Shown here in pieces: positions 38,064 to 47,685 of a stretch of DNA of 64,000 nucleotides (within the stretch, counting starts at the first letter, position 1; each line of letters starts with the position of its first letter). Below the pieces are notes generated by a model. That model had not been told where the DNA came from, searched no databases, and saw only the letters and a program-made list of their open reading frames with translations. This stretch comes from Spirochaetae bacterium HGW-Spirochaetae-1. Its GTDB lineage: Bacteria; Spirochaetota; UBA4802; UBA5550. The stretch is from positions 248,001 to 312,000 of the forward strand of contig PGXY01000001.1 in assembly GCA_002839375.1 (NCBI GenBank). The letters are read 5' to 3'. Both the position numbers and the translations under genes were made by a program.

Positions 38064-40202
38064 CTAAAAATCATATTTCAGTTTCATTATAAGCCCCGGA
38101 TTTTTGTCCAGGAATTTATGGAAATCATCGCTTGACACGGTATAAAGGGATAGGTTGTCCCTGTATGTGAAGGAGTATTGCGATGGTTCCCCACTGTATA
38201 GATCCAGGACCGATCCCACGATGTCCCCTTTGCCCAGTACGGTTATGATGGCTTCCTTTTCTTTCATAACTACATGGCCGGACCGGATAATATAGATGGT
38301 ATCTAGGGCGGCTCCCTCATCAATGAGGTTTCCCGGGCCTTCCAGGGTGACGGCAGTGAGAAGTGATTCCAGAAAGGTTCTCTGGGTAGATGTGCAGTAG
38401 CGGATGAAATTGCTTTCCGAAAGAGTCTCCCAGGCGTCATTGTCGCGGATATCCACGAGCCTGTTGAGAACCTCCAGGTAATCGGTACCCTCGATGAACG
38501 AGAGAAAGCTGTCCTTTTCAATGGCGTAGGCGGTCACATCAGTCACGGCCTTTACATCGGCGGTGCGTTTTTCGTCCTTGAGGAGCGCCGCCTCTCCGAA
38601 GTAGTCATAGGGGCCCATGAGTTTTGTGTACTGACCGTCTTCACTTTTAATGGAAGCGTTTCCTGAACAGATAATGTAGAAGGTGTCACCGGGGGTTCCT
38701 TTTTTGATTATGGACTCGCCCTTGCTGAAATTTCTATAGCTCCCGATGTTGAGAAATTCCTGCGCCTTGGAGATGTCCAGGTTGTCGGCAAAGTCGATAT
38801 GCCGGAGCATGCTGAGGAGCTGTCCGGCTTTTTCAAATTCGAGGGCCTTTACATCGAAATAGATGGTGTGCTCTATGCCGAAGCGTGCAAGCGTGAGGGC
38901 CGTGTTTTCCGGAAAACTTTTTTGGGGTATATGATACACCACGGTTTTTTTCTGTATGTTTTTCGGCAGGGAGTTCAGGTACGCTATGGGTGTGTGCAGC
39001 GGAGGCACGCCCGATTCATGGAAGACCACATCGGACTCCCAGGGAAAATTGCTGAATTCATCGAAACGGGCCTGTGACAGGGCGCCGGTTTCGAGCATTT
39101 TTTTATGCAGGGACGGGTCGCCGTTGTGGTCCGATGAATAAGTAAGGGCTTTGTCCTGAAATTTCAGGGTGAAGCCGATGGTCGGAATGGAATGGAGCGT
39201 GTAAAAAAAGTCGAAGCGTCCGTTATTGATGAACAGGGGTTTGCCGATGGTGACTGGTTTGAAATAAAAGAGTTTCATGAGGTAGTCCGTGGTCACATTG
39301 GTGAGTGCGGCATACTTTCTGAGAAAGCTCATGATGATTGTTTCGGTGGAATATATTGTAATCTTTCCTTCCTCAAGGATTTTCTGAAAGGTGCCGGCGT
39401 CATGGTCGGCGTGGCAGTGGGTGAGTATGATGCTGTCGATAAATTTGGGATTCACATTGGAGTCCAGGAGCCATTCAGTGGAATTCACCGGGGGGTCAAT
39501 CATGATTCCCTGGTGGTTGAGCCATGCGATAAAACCAGAAGTATTTTCGTAGGGATCAAAGCCGGAACTGGGCCCCAGGCAGGTTATCCCGAAGAGCGGT
39601 GGGTGATAGGGCTCCTGCAGGCGTTTGCCGATCTGGTATTTTGCCTTGTACTCGATACGCCCCGGGATATGGGCCATGAGCATGGTTTCCTGGTAGACCA
39701 GGAAATGGCCGTTTTCATCGAGTTTGATGGTGATGCTTCCAATGGTACAGGCATCATCATGGAAAAATCTGAATTCCACGACGTCGTCAAGGGTCATAGT
39801 TCTGAAATAGTTCATTTCGCTTTTGATGTCGGGAATCCCGTCATATCCGTGAACAAATTCATCGTGAATATCCAGGGTCTCAGGTCCGAAGAGGGATTCC
39901 TGGAGGACCCTGGTGAGCCTTTTTGCCTGTTCTTCGTAGCAGACAATCCTTGTTTTTTCTTTTCGGATGAAAAAGTTGTAATAAATGGGGAATTCCAGCT
40001 CTGCTACGCTAATGCCCTTTATCCAGTTGAAAAAGTCCGTGGGGAGTACATAGATGAGCGGCGTACCACCGGGCAGGAGCATGGTATCCTTGATGGTTTC
40101 CGGCGGTGAACCGAACTGTATATATCCTGCCGGTGTATCCACGAGATATCCCCCCCGTGGGAGGAAGGTCACTACATCGGTCAGTTTTTTCAGGGGTTTC
40201 AT
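38064..40202 (-). CDS. Metallo-beta-lactamase-fold protein with two cyclic-nucleotide-binding domains
   Basis: 712 residues. After about 200 N-terminal residues of unknown type, an MBL hydrolase domain carries HCHADHD at 262-268 and later ligands such as YSSDHNGD and FHESG. Two CRP-like cNMP-binding folds follow: about 475-590 (FSKGESIIKKGTPGDTFYIICSG, then FGEAALL) and about 600-712 (EGAALDTIYIIRSGHVVM). The combination suggests a zinc hydrolase gated by cyclic nucleotide. The substrate is unknown; phosphodiesterase-like hydrolysis of a nucleotide messenger is one possibility. Monocistronic on the minus strand. Confidence 0.85.
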   Translation of the reverse strand: MKPLKKLTDVVTFLPRGGYLVDTPAGYIQFGSPPETIKDTMLLPGGTPLIYVLPTDFFNWIKGISVAELEFPIYYNFFIRKEKTRIVCYEEQAKRLTRVLQESLFGPETLDIHDEFVHGYDGIPDIKSEMNYFRTMTLDDVVEFRFFHDDACTIGSITIKLDENGHFLVYQETMLMAHIPGRIEYKAKYQIGKRLQEPYHPPLFGITCLGPSSGFDPYENTSGFIAWLNHQGIMIDPPVNSTEWLLDSNVNPKFIDSIILTHCHADHDAGTFQKILEEGKITIYSTETIIMSFLRKYAALTNVTTDYLMKLFYFKPVTIGKPLFINNGRFDFFYTLHSIPTIGFTLKFQDKALTYSSDHNGDPSLHKKMLETGALSQARFDEFSNFPWESDVVFHESGVPPLHTPIAYLNSLPKNIQKKTVVYHIPQKSFPENTALTLARFGIEHTIYFDVKALEFEKAGQLLSMLRHIDFADNLDISKAQEFLNIGSYRNFSKGESIIKKGTPGDTFYIICSGNASIKSEDGQYTKLMGPYDYFGEAALLKDEKRTADVKAVTDVTAYAIEKDSFLSFIEGTDYLEVLNRLVDIRDNDAWETLSESNFIRYCTSTQRTFLESLLTAVTLEGPGNLIDEGAALDTIYIIRSGHVVMKEKEAIITVLGKGDIVGSVLDLYSGEPSQYSFTYRDNLSLYTVSSDDFHKFLDKNPGLIMKLKYDF

Positions 40203-40433
40203 TTGATATCCTCGATTTTAGATCAATCCACAGAAGATACAATGGTTGCGTTTAAGAGGCAATTATAAAATTTTAAAATGATGAAATTTGAACTATTGTT
40301 TTCATTAATACTATCGGGATTGTAAAAAATGTAAATGATTTTAAAAATATGAAGAAAATAATTATAGAAGGAGCATAATAGCATAATGCGAAATGGGCGG
40401 GAAAATGTGCTATAACAGGGGATTGACCAGGCC

Positions 40434-40472
40434 CTTGTTGCATGGGCCGGTTTTCCCGGCTCATGTAACAAG
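40434..40472 (+). other. 17-bp-stem hairpin in intergenic DNA
   Basis: Arms 40434-40450 and 40456-40472 with a TTTTC loop. All 17 positions pair in a plus-strand RNA if two G-U wobbles are allowed, but the minus-strand RNA would have two A-C mismatches. No U-run follows. The rest of the gap 40203-40482 shows no gene. Confidence 0.5.
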
Positions 40473-40482
40473 GAAAATATTT

Positions 40483-41304
40483 TCAATTGCCTGTAAATTT
40501 CGGCTTTCGTTTTTCCATCATGGCCTTGGCAGCCTCAAAGAGGTCTTCCGAGGGGATTATGTTGGCACTTATGGAAGCCACATATTTCAGCCCGTCGTCG
40601 ATGCTCTTACCGACACAGTAATTCAGAACCTCTTTTGACGCCATGACGGCCAGGGGCGAATTTTCAGCTATCTCCATTGCCATCTTTTCCGCTTCCCGCA
40701 GAAGGGACTCGTGGTCGGGATAAACCTCGTTGATGAGAAGAATTTCCTTCGCGCGTTTTGCGTCAAAATATTTTGCCGTGAAGGCAAGTTCACGGGCGAT
40801 TCCCTGACCCACGATGAGGGGGATGCGCTGCAGTACGCCCACATCGGCTACGAAGGCTACGCCGGCTTCGCGGAGCGAGAAGCTGGCGTCGGCCGAGGCG
40901 AGGCGGATGTCACATGCCGTGACCATGTCGAGGCCGGCGCCTACACAGTAGCCGTGGATGGCGGCGATGACCGGTTTGCGGCAGCGTTCGATACAGGTGT
41001 TGGTCTCCTGCATAGCGTAGATGGACTGGAGGAGCCGTAGTTTAACGCCGCCGGTTTGTTCTTTTTTCATGAGTTCCGGCATGGACCCGGCCATGGCAAT
41101 GAGGTCGATTCCGGCTGAGAAGCATTTTCCTTTTCCGGTGACAATTATGACTTTTATTTCAGGGTCCTTGTCCAGATCGGCAAAGATAGCCGGTGATTCG
41201 TCCCAGGCCGGTCTGTTCATTGAATTGAGTTTTTCGGGCCTGTTCAGGTATACCCAGGCGATGGGTGGCTTCTTTTCCACCATGTAGAATTCATATTGTG
41301 ACAT
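40483..41304 (-). CDS. Crotonase-family protein, dienoyl-CoA-isomerase-like
   Basis: 273 residues from ATG 41304, chosen because AGGAGT lies 7 nt upstream. Crotonase fold: oxyanion-hole strands FSAGIDLIAM and HGYCVGAGLDM. The block SLREAGVAFVADVGVLQRIP keeps the Glu and Asp found in delta-3,5-delta-2,4-dienoyl-CoA isomerases (the ADVGxLQRLP hallmark), rather than the pair of glutamates of true hydratases. It therefore probably isomerises polyunsaturated acyl-CoA in beta-oxidation; enoyl-CoA hydratase activity is the alternative. No other beta-oxidation gene is adjacent. Confidence 0.87.
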   Translation of the reverse strand: MSQYEFYMVEKKPPIAWVYLNRPEKLNSMNRPAWDESPAIFADLDKDPEIKVIIVTGKGKCFSAGIDLIAMAGSMPELMKKEQTGGVKLRLLQSIYAMQETNTCIERCRKPVIAAIHGYCVGAGLDMVTACDIRLASADASFSLREAGVAFVADVGVLQRIPLIVGQGIARELAFTAKYFDAKRAKEILLINEVYPDHESLLREAEKMAMEIAENSPLAVMASKEVLNYCVGKSIDDGLKYVASISANIIPSEDLFEAAKAMMEKRKPKFTGN

Positions 41305-41450
41305 GATCATCACTCCTGTTTTACTATATTTACTTTTGGTTTATAACCTGCGGATTATTTGTCAATACAAATTGGCCGATATACAGGAACCGGGAAGGCC
41401 TGTATTGTTCAAAGAGTTTTAATTCCAGAAACCGGCGGGTAAAAGAAGGG

Positions 41451-43010
41451 TCAGGCAGAAATGGAGAAATCAAGTGATGTCATGAATGTCTCATGGAAAG
41501 ATGGATGGTCCGAGAGCTCAACGACGTGAATCCGATCGCGCAGGTCAGTGGCCCTCATGATGAAGGTGTCGTCCAGGCAGGCCTGTTCCGCCGCTTTCAG
41601 GCTGGTATTACCGAAAAAGTGATACCGGGCGCCGGGAAAATTGGGCAGAAAAGCGAGTCGACGGAAATTGTCCAGGTCCAGGTTCTCTCCGAAGGAACCG
41701 GCAATGATCACATTCCGGATAGAACGGGCATCGCACCGTGCCTCTTGCAGGAGAAGATGCGCCGCGGCCAGGCTTGCTCCCTTGGCCAGCTGGACGGCGC
41801 GGATATCCTTCTGGGTCAGTGCCGCGTGACGGTGCAGTATGACTGACGCACCGTCTTCCGCCGTGTGCAGGTTCTTCAGAGGAGATGCAGCCAGGGCCTT
41901 TTTATCAAAGGCTCCCGAATCCTTCAGCATGCCTGCATGGAGCAGAATGGCGATGATATCGATGATGCCCGTACCGGTAATGCCCGCCGGTTCCCCGCCG
42001 CCCAACACGTCGAATTCCACGGCTCCGTCCCTGAGGCGTACGTGGTTTATGCCTCCTTCTTCGGCGGTCATGCCGCTGGAGATATTCATGCCCTCCAGGG
42101 CGGGACCCATGGCGCACGATGCGGCGTAAATATCATCGCCGTCGTTTCTCAGAAACATTTCACCGTTGGTACCCATGTCGAAAAAGAAGGTGTTCCGGTC
42201 GAGTCCCACGCGGTCAAGGAGCGTGAGTCCTCCCAGGAGATCGCCTCCCAGGTAGGCCGATGCCGCGGGCAGGGCATGGATTTCCGGGTTGAAGGATGAT
42301 CCGGGGAAAAGCTCCCCGCCTGGAATGTTTCTGAAATCACGAACCGTGGCAGTGTAGGGGAAGGTTCCCAGGGGCGCCGGGTCAAGATCCAGCAGAAGGT
42401 AGGTCATGACGGTGTTGCCGGCAAAGACCAGCTTTGTTATGGATGACAGCGGTATGGCCAGGTCGCCGGCACTGTCCACGAGGGAGCGCTTCAGGGATTC
42501 CCGGATGAGACGGACCAGTTCGCGCCTCTTATCATGGTCAGGACAAGCGGCGATCCGCGCTATGACATCATGGCCGTACCGCCGCTGGGGATTGAGAAAG
42601 GAATCGATTGTATAGGATGCGCCGTTTTTCAGATCCACGAGGGAAATCTGGACCGTGGTTGTTCCCAGATCAATGGCCGCGGCAAAAAGAGATGAAGGGT
42701 CGGGCACGGACTTTAATATTGAAGAATCCCGCTGCAGCGGGATATGGATGATCGTATCTCCAGCGATGCGGGCCAGGCACGCCAGGCGCAATCCGGGCCT
42801 GGCCTGAATGAACTGATTTTCCGTACCTTCGGACGGCAAAAGGGTACCTTCAGCTTTGACAAGACATTTTCCACAGGTGCCCCGGCCTCCGCAGGGGCTT
42901 TTTATGTGAAGTCCTGCATCGGTGAGTACATCCAGAATCGTTGTCCCCGAATCACAGGTTTTTATGATGCCATGGGGCAGTATCGTTACGGTACACGCTG
43001 TCATTTTCAA
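41451..43010 (-). CDS. ASKHA-domain ferredoxin (DUF4445/RACo type)
   Basis: 519 residues. The N-terminus is a plant-type 2Fe-2S domain with cysteines 40, 46, 49 and 78. From about residue 105 an ASKHA ATPase fold begins AAIDLGTTTVQIS, with further phosphate and adenosine motifs (FFDMGTNGEM, IAGSFGENLD). Proteins of this layout reductively reactivate corrinoid methyltransferases using ATP. No corrinoid protein or methyltransferase lies in this window, so the partner is unknown. It stands 146 bp upstream of the crotonase gene on the same strand and may be co-transcribed with it. Confidence 0.88.
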   Translation of the reverse strand: MKMTACTVTILPHGIIKTCDSGTTILDVLTDAGLHIKSPCGGRGTCGKCLVKAEGTLLPSEGTENQFIQARPGLRLACLARIAGDTIIHIPLQRDSSILKSVPDPSSLFAAAIDLGTTTVQISLVDLKNGASYTIDSFLNPQRRYGHDVIARIAACPDHDKRRELVRLIRESLKRSLVDSAGDLAIPLSSITKLVFAGNTVMTYLLLDLDPAPLGTFPYTATVRDFRNIPGGELFPGSSFNPEIHALPAASAYLGGDLLGGLTLLDRVGLDRNTFFFDMGTNGEMFLRNDGDDIYAASCAMGPALEGMNISSGMTAEEGGINHVRLRDGAVEFDVLGGGEPAGITGTGIIDIIAILLHAGMLKDSGAFDKKALAASPLKNLHTAEDGASVILHRHAALTQKDIRAVQLAKGASLAAAHLLLQEARCDARSIRNVIIAGSFGENLDLDNFRRLAFLPNFPGARYHFFGNTSLKAAEQACLDDTFIMRATDLRDRIHVVELSDHPSFHETFMTSLDFSISA

Positions 43011-43174
43011 CTCTTTTTACCTTTTATCGGCGGGGGCGTATTTCCGACTATAGGGCCTGAATAGCATATATTTGCCGACGCGTCCACGGTAAATAATTTT
43101 TTTATTGCATTTTTGCCCTCTTATATTTTGTAATACAGATAATTCGGTCAATATCGCACCATAATGAGAAGGTA

Positions 43175-44335
43175 ATGGAAAATTTTACTATTATTTCGTA
43201 TCCCGGCGCCCGCGACAATCTCCTCCTGTCCCTGACGGAATCACGGTCGCGTTATATGCTTCCATTTGGCGGCAAATTCAGGGTGGTGGATTTTACCCTG
43301 AGGAACTCCTTTTCATCGGGGGCTGCAAGCACCGTCATATACAATAATTTTGAAGACGGACTGGAAGAGTATGTGCAACTGTATGACATGTCGGGATCGG
43401 AAGCGGAACCCCCCGTGAGAGTCGTGTCCCGTGAATTCTCAGACCTTGCCTTCTGCCATGACCTTATCATGGAAACCAATACGGGTCATTACATCATCTA
43501 TAACGGCGACAACCCCTCCATTATCGATTTCACCGACATCATGGACCGTTTCAGGAAAAGGCGTGTCGATTCCCTCCTTTTCCTTCTCGATGTGGAGGGC
43601 AGGGCCTCCATGGCGCACAAGCTCCTGGTGACGAAAAAGCGCACGCTGCTCAAGGTTCTCAACAAGGCCCTCAAAGAGAACCATCAGGCCCCTAATATTT
43701 TCGAGATGATAATTAATATCATAGTCAATGCGGGCATAAAAAGAGAGACCTTCTCGGCCCATTACTGGCCCATCAGTAATGTGCCCGAATATTACAACGC
43801 CAGCAGGGAAGTGATCTGGAATCCCCTGGTGTTCAATCTTCTCTATAAGGAAAAGATAATCCAGAGCAAGATACAGGCCGAAGGATACGCCCTCATCGGC
43901 GAGCACGCCCATGTCTCCAATTCATTCATGTCCGACTACTGTCACATAAACGGGAAGGTGGAAAATTCCATCATCTATCCCGGAGTGATCATAGAGGAAC
44001 GGGCCCTGGTAAAGGATTCTATCGTACTTCCCTTTGTCAGGATCGGTGCCGGGGCCAGGATATACAGGACCATCATTGACGAGCGGACCGACAGGGGCCC
44101 GGAGAACACCTTCCCCGACGTGGGCGAGGGCTGTAATATAGGGACGCGCGACGATGCCCTGAAGAACAGCGATTTCCCCCGGTCCCTTTTTTCCAGCATA
44201 ACGCTTTTGGGGAAAAACTGCCGCATTCCGGAAAGATCCAATATCGGCGGGGCCTGTTATGTGGGGTCGGGGCTGGGGGTTGATTATTTTGCTGCGAAGC
44301 GCTATCTTTATGACGGCCTGTCAGTGGTGAAATAA
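43175..44335 (+). CDS. ADP-glucose pyrophosphorylase-family protein, GlgD-like
   Basis: 386 residues. The N-terminal nucleotidyltransferase fold aligns with GlgC/GlgD through PFGGKFRVVDFTLRNSFSSG, but the catalytic GGxGxRLxPLT loop is missing (SYPGARDNLLLSLTESRS instead). The C-terminal part is a left-handed beta-helix (SYCHINGKVENSIIYPGV and similar repeats). The layout matches regulatory GlgD subunits rather than active GlgC. No GlgC or glycogen synthase is encoded nearby. The rhomboid gene starts within its stop codon (TAATG). Confidence 0.8.
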   Translation: MENFTIISYPGARDNLLLSLTESRSRYMLPFGGKFRVVDFTLRNSFSSGAASTVIYNNFEDGLEEYVQLYDMSGSEAEPPVRVVSREFSDLAFCHDLIMETNTGHYIIYNGDNPSIIDFTDIMDRFRKRRVDSLLFLLDVEGRASMAHKLLVTKKRTLLKVLNKALKENHQAPNIFEMIINIIVNAGIKRETFSAHYWPISNVPEYYNASREVIWNPLVFNLLYKEKIIQSKIQAEGYALIGEHAHVSNSFMSDYCHINGKVENSIIYPGVIIEERALVKDSIVLPFVRIGAGARIYRTIIDERTDRGPENTFPDVGEGCNIGTRDDALKNSDFPRSLFSSITLLGKNCRIPERSNIGGACYVGSGLGVDYFAAKRYLYDGLSVVK

Positions 44336-44979
44336 TGCTGTTTCCCTATAAGGACACGAATCCCACGAGGCGTTTTTCCGTGGTCACCTTTCTCATTATC
44401 GCCGCCAATATTTTTGTTTTTCTTTATCAGCATCTCAGTGGTATCGGTTACGAGTATTCGACACGCCAGTTCGCCCTTATTCCCGTTGAACTTTTCAAGG
44501 GGAACCTTCCCGATTCGACCCTGGTCAGCCCCCTGGTGAGTTCTTTCACCTATATGTTTCTTCACGGCGGCCTATTACATCTTGTCTTTAATATGATTTT
44601 TCTCTGGATCTTCGGCAACAATATCGAGGATGTAATGACGAGGCCCCGGTTTCTCTTTTTTTATCTCCTCACGGGGCTTATCAGCGGTCTTGCCTATGCC
44701 GTCATGTCCCCCAACGGGGAAATTCCACTGGTGGGTGCGTCGGGTGCCATCTCGGCTGTCCTTGGAGCGTACCTCTTCCTTTTTCCCTGGGCGCGGGTTC
44801 ATGTGCTGGTTTTCATCTTCCCGGTGCAAATGCCGGCGCTCATTTTTCTGGTTCTGTGGTTCGCGGCCCAGATCTCGGGTTTTATGGACGGCCAGGGCAA
44901 CGTGGCGTGGATTTCCCACATTGCCGGGTTTATTTCCGGCGTAGTGCTGCACCGCTTTTATATCGTCCGGCGGCGCTGA
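44335..44979 (+). CDS. Rhomboid-family intramembrane serine protease
   Basis: 214 residues with six or so membrane helices. Catalytic Ser136 in GASGA and His195 in WISHIAGF form the dyad, and HLVFNMIFLW supplies Asn86 of the oxyanion region. It should cleave transmembrane substrates within the inner membrane. It is translationally coupled to the GlgD-like gene, with no known functional link. Confidence 0.93.
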   Translation: MLFPYKDTNPTRRFSVVTFLIIAANIFVFLYQHLSGIGYEYSTRQFALIPVELFKGNLPDSTLVSPLVSSFTYMFLHGGLLHLVFNMIFLWIFGNNIEDVMTRPRFLFFYLLTGLISGLAYAVMSPNGEIPLVGASGAISAVLGAYLFLFPWARVHVLVFIFPVQMPALIFLVLWFAAQISGFMDGQGNVAWISHIAGFISGVVLHRFYIVRRR

Positions 44980-45009
44980 TGCGGGCTCGCCGCTGGTGAG
45001 TCCTTCATC

Positions 45010-47685
45010 TTACCGGCTATTTTCTCCTCTCCGTGAAAAAAGGTCCACGAGTACTCCCGTGATGATGTTGAACAGCGAGGCCGCCAGGGAAAGGGACACG
45101 ATGATCATCCACATGGTACCGTTATAAATGGGACTGGTATAAAAAAGAAGGTTCAGGGGTTTGATGAAGACGATGGCGGCGATCATGGCAATGGTCAGCA
45201 CGAATACGCCATGCAGTATGAAATTAGGCCGGCTGAACCGTTTCCAGAGAGTTCCGTCGCGCATGATGAATACATAGAGCTGCGGCGAGAAAAGTGTAAT
45301 GATGAATGCCCCGGTCCGCGCCGTGGTGACGTCGCCGGTCATGTTATGGATCAGGATATAACCAGCGCTTATGGCCGCACCGAAAACAATGCCGTCCAGG
45401 AGCACCCTGACTCGTTCCCTGCCCGTTACCAGGGGCTCCTCCATGCCCGAGGACTTCTTTTTCATTATGCTCTTGTCGGACCTGTCCGTGCTGATACCCA
45501 CGCCCGGCAGGGATTCCATGATTACGTTGGACCAGAGGATATGTATGGCCGACAGGGGAACATCGTATCCCAGGAGAGGAGTTGCCAGGATCGTGATGAC
45601 CTTGCCCAGATTGTTCGTCATGAGAAACCTGACGAGTTTGCGGATATTCCAGTAAAGGGTCCTTCCTTCCTCGACGGCCTTGATGATGGTGGAAAAGTTA
45701 TCATCGGTGAGAATCAGGTCCGCCGCCTCCTGGGTGACCTGCGAGCCTGCCCGGCCCATGGCCACGCCCACAGTGGCACGCTTCAGGGCAGGCGCGTCAT
45801 TGACGCCGTCGCCCGTCATGGCCACACTGTGGCCCATGCCTTTCAGTTTGTCCACTATTTTCAGCTTGTCCATCGGTGATACGCGGGAGTAAACGCGCAG
45901 GTGTTCAACCCTTTCGGTAAAGGCTTCGTCTGAAAGCTGTTCCAGTTCTTTGCCGTCGATCACCTCCGAGGGTGATGAGGCTATCCCCACGCTCCCGGCA
46001 ATAGAAAAGCCCGTTTCCTTGCTGTCGCCGGTTATCATGACTACGCGTATATTGGCCGAATGGGCGTTGGCAATGGTATCTTTTACTTCGTCCTTGGGAG
46101 GATCGTAAATGACCGCGGCGGCTATGAAGATGCAGTCTTTCAGGAGGTCGTCATCGATGCGGGAGATGTCGCTGGGTGTGTCCCGGTACGCCATACCGAT
46201 AACGCGGAATCCCTGGGATGAAATTTTTGCCAACTCCCGAATGATTTTATGGCGCATTCTCTCGTCCAGCTCGATCTCCTCATTTCTGTGATGGAGTGCC
46301 GTGCAGAGGTCCAGAATTTTTTCCGGTGCTCCCTTTATAAGGAGCTCTCTCTGTCCATCGGGAGATTCCACCAGTGAAGGCGAGATCATGGTCTCCGATG
46401 AGAAGGGGATGGTGTCGACGGTTGTATAGGAAGAAAAGAGAGACGGTTTGAATCCCGCCATGAGGGAGGCCTTGATGAGGGCCGTCTCCGTGGGGTCTCC
46501 CGTTTCCCGTACCACGGTGCCGTCCTCTTCATGGATTGTGGCCGTGGAGCACCGGTTGGAGATAAGGGCAATCTTGTTCATTATGTCCGTCTCTCCCTCG
46601 GACAGGAGCATGAAGAGTTCCGCCATGCTCATGAGTTCATCGTTGATAAAAAATTCCTTCACCGTCATGTTGTGCTGGGTTATGGTGCCGGTCTTGTCGG
46701 TGCAGATGAAGTCCACGTTGCCCAGGGTTTCAACCGAGGAGAGCCTCTTGACAATGACCGACTCTTTTGCCAGCCGTTCCACGGCCAGGGACAGGGCAAT
46801 GGTTATGGAAGCGGGGAGTCCCTCGGGGAACACGGCCACCATGACGCTAACGGAGATGAGGATGGATTCATAGAGTTTCAGGTCACGGAAGAGGCTGATA
46901 CCCAGGACGGACAGGGCCGAAACCGTGGCCACCACCATGAGGACACGAATTTCCCGGCCCAGCTTTATCTGGAGCGGTGTTTTTTCATTATCGCTTTCCT
47001 GTATCGACGCGGCGATTTTTCCCATCTCGGTCAGGGAAGCCGTATTGACAACCAGGGCCCTTCCCGATCCCTTGAGGACCTTGCTGCCGGAGAAGAGCAT
47101 GTTCTTCATCTCGTAGAGCGCGGGATTGTCGATGTCGATGGATTTTATTTCCTTCATGACCGGTTCGCTTTCCCCCGTGAGGTGGGCCTCGTCGGCGAGA
47201 AGTCCGTTGCTTTCTATTATTCTTGTATCGGCCGGGATGATATCACCGGCCTCGAAGACAATGATGTCGCCGGGCACGATGAATTTTGAAGCGACAATTT
47301 CTATAATTCCATGCCGAAGAACCCTGAACTGCGGGGAGAGGATTTTTTTCAGTTCTTCTACGGCCTTTTCCGCCTTGTTATCCTGTATCATGCTTATGAT
47401 GGTATTGATGATGACAACACCCAGGATGACAAATCCCTCGATAAAGTCATCGATGAAGAAAGAAAATGCCGAGGCTACGGCCAGTATGATGACCATGGGT
47501 TCGATCATGTAGGTCAGGAGTTTCTGAAAGAAATTCTTCTTTTTTGCGGGGGCTATTTCATTAAGGCCGAATTCTTCTATTCTTCTCCGGCTTTCTTCTT
47601 CGGAGATTCCCTTCGGTGAGGTGTTCAGCGTCGAAAGGGCCAGATCAACAGTCATACCGGACATGCTTTGAAGACTTCTGTTCAT
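45010..47685 (-). CDS. Cation-transporting P-type ATPase (P2, Ca2+-type)
   Basis: 891 residues. N-terminal cation ATPase domain, actuator with LTGESEPV, PEGLP in helix M4, phosphorylation Asp330 in CTDKTGTIT, the nucleotide domain, MITGDSKET and GDGVNDAPALK hinge motifs, and about ten membrane helices. PEGLP points to Ca2+ or related P2A/P2B pumps. In M6 the usual N-x-x-x-D is NVIMES, with Glu in place of Asp, so ion specificity is uncertain. The protein exports a cation at the expense of ATP across the inner membrane. Monocistronic. Confidence 0.92.
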   Translation of the reverse strand: MNRSLQSMSGMTVDLALSTLNTSPKGISEEESRRRIEEFGLNEIAPAKKKNFFQKLLTYMIEPMVIILAVASAFSFFIDDFIEGFVILGVVIINTIISMIQDNKAEKAVEELKKILSPQFRVLRHGIIEIVASKFIVPGDIIVFEAGDIIPADTRIIESNGLLADEAHLTGESEPVMKEIKSIDIDNPALYEMKNMLFSGSKVLKGSGRALVVNTASLTEMGKIAASIQESDNEKTPLQIKLGREIRVLMVVATVSALSVLGISLFRDLKLYESILISVSVMVAVFPEGLPASITIALSLAVERLAKESVIVKRLSSVETLGNVDFICTDKTGTITQHNMTVKEFFINDELMSMAELFMLLSEGETDIMNKIALISNRCSTATIHEEDGTVVRETGDPTETALIKASLMAGFKPSLFSSYTTVDTIPFSSETMISPSLVESPDGQRELLIKGAPEKILDLCTALHHRNEEIELDERMRHKIIRELAKISSQGFRVIGMAYRDTPSDISRIDDDLLKDCIFIAAAVIYDPPKDEVKDTIANAHSANIRVVMITGDSKETGFSIAGSVGIASSPSEVIDGKELEQLSDEAFTERVEHLRVYSRVSPMDKLKIVDKLKGMGHSVAMTGDGVNDAPALKRATVGVAMGRAGSQVTQEAADLILTDDNFSTIIKAVEEGRTLYWNIRKLVRFLMTNNLGKVITILATPLLGYDVPLSAIHILWSNVIMESLPGVGISTDRSDKSIMKKKSSGMEEPLVTGRERVRVLLDGIVFGAAISAGYILIHNMTGDVTTARTGAFIITLFSPQLYVFIMRDGTLWKRFSRPNFILHGVFVLTIAMIAAIVFIKPLNLLFYTSPIYNGTMWMIIVSLSLAASLFNIITGVLVDLFSRRGENSR

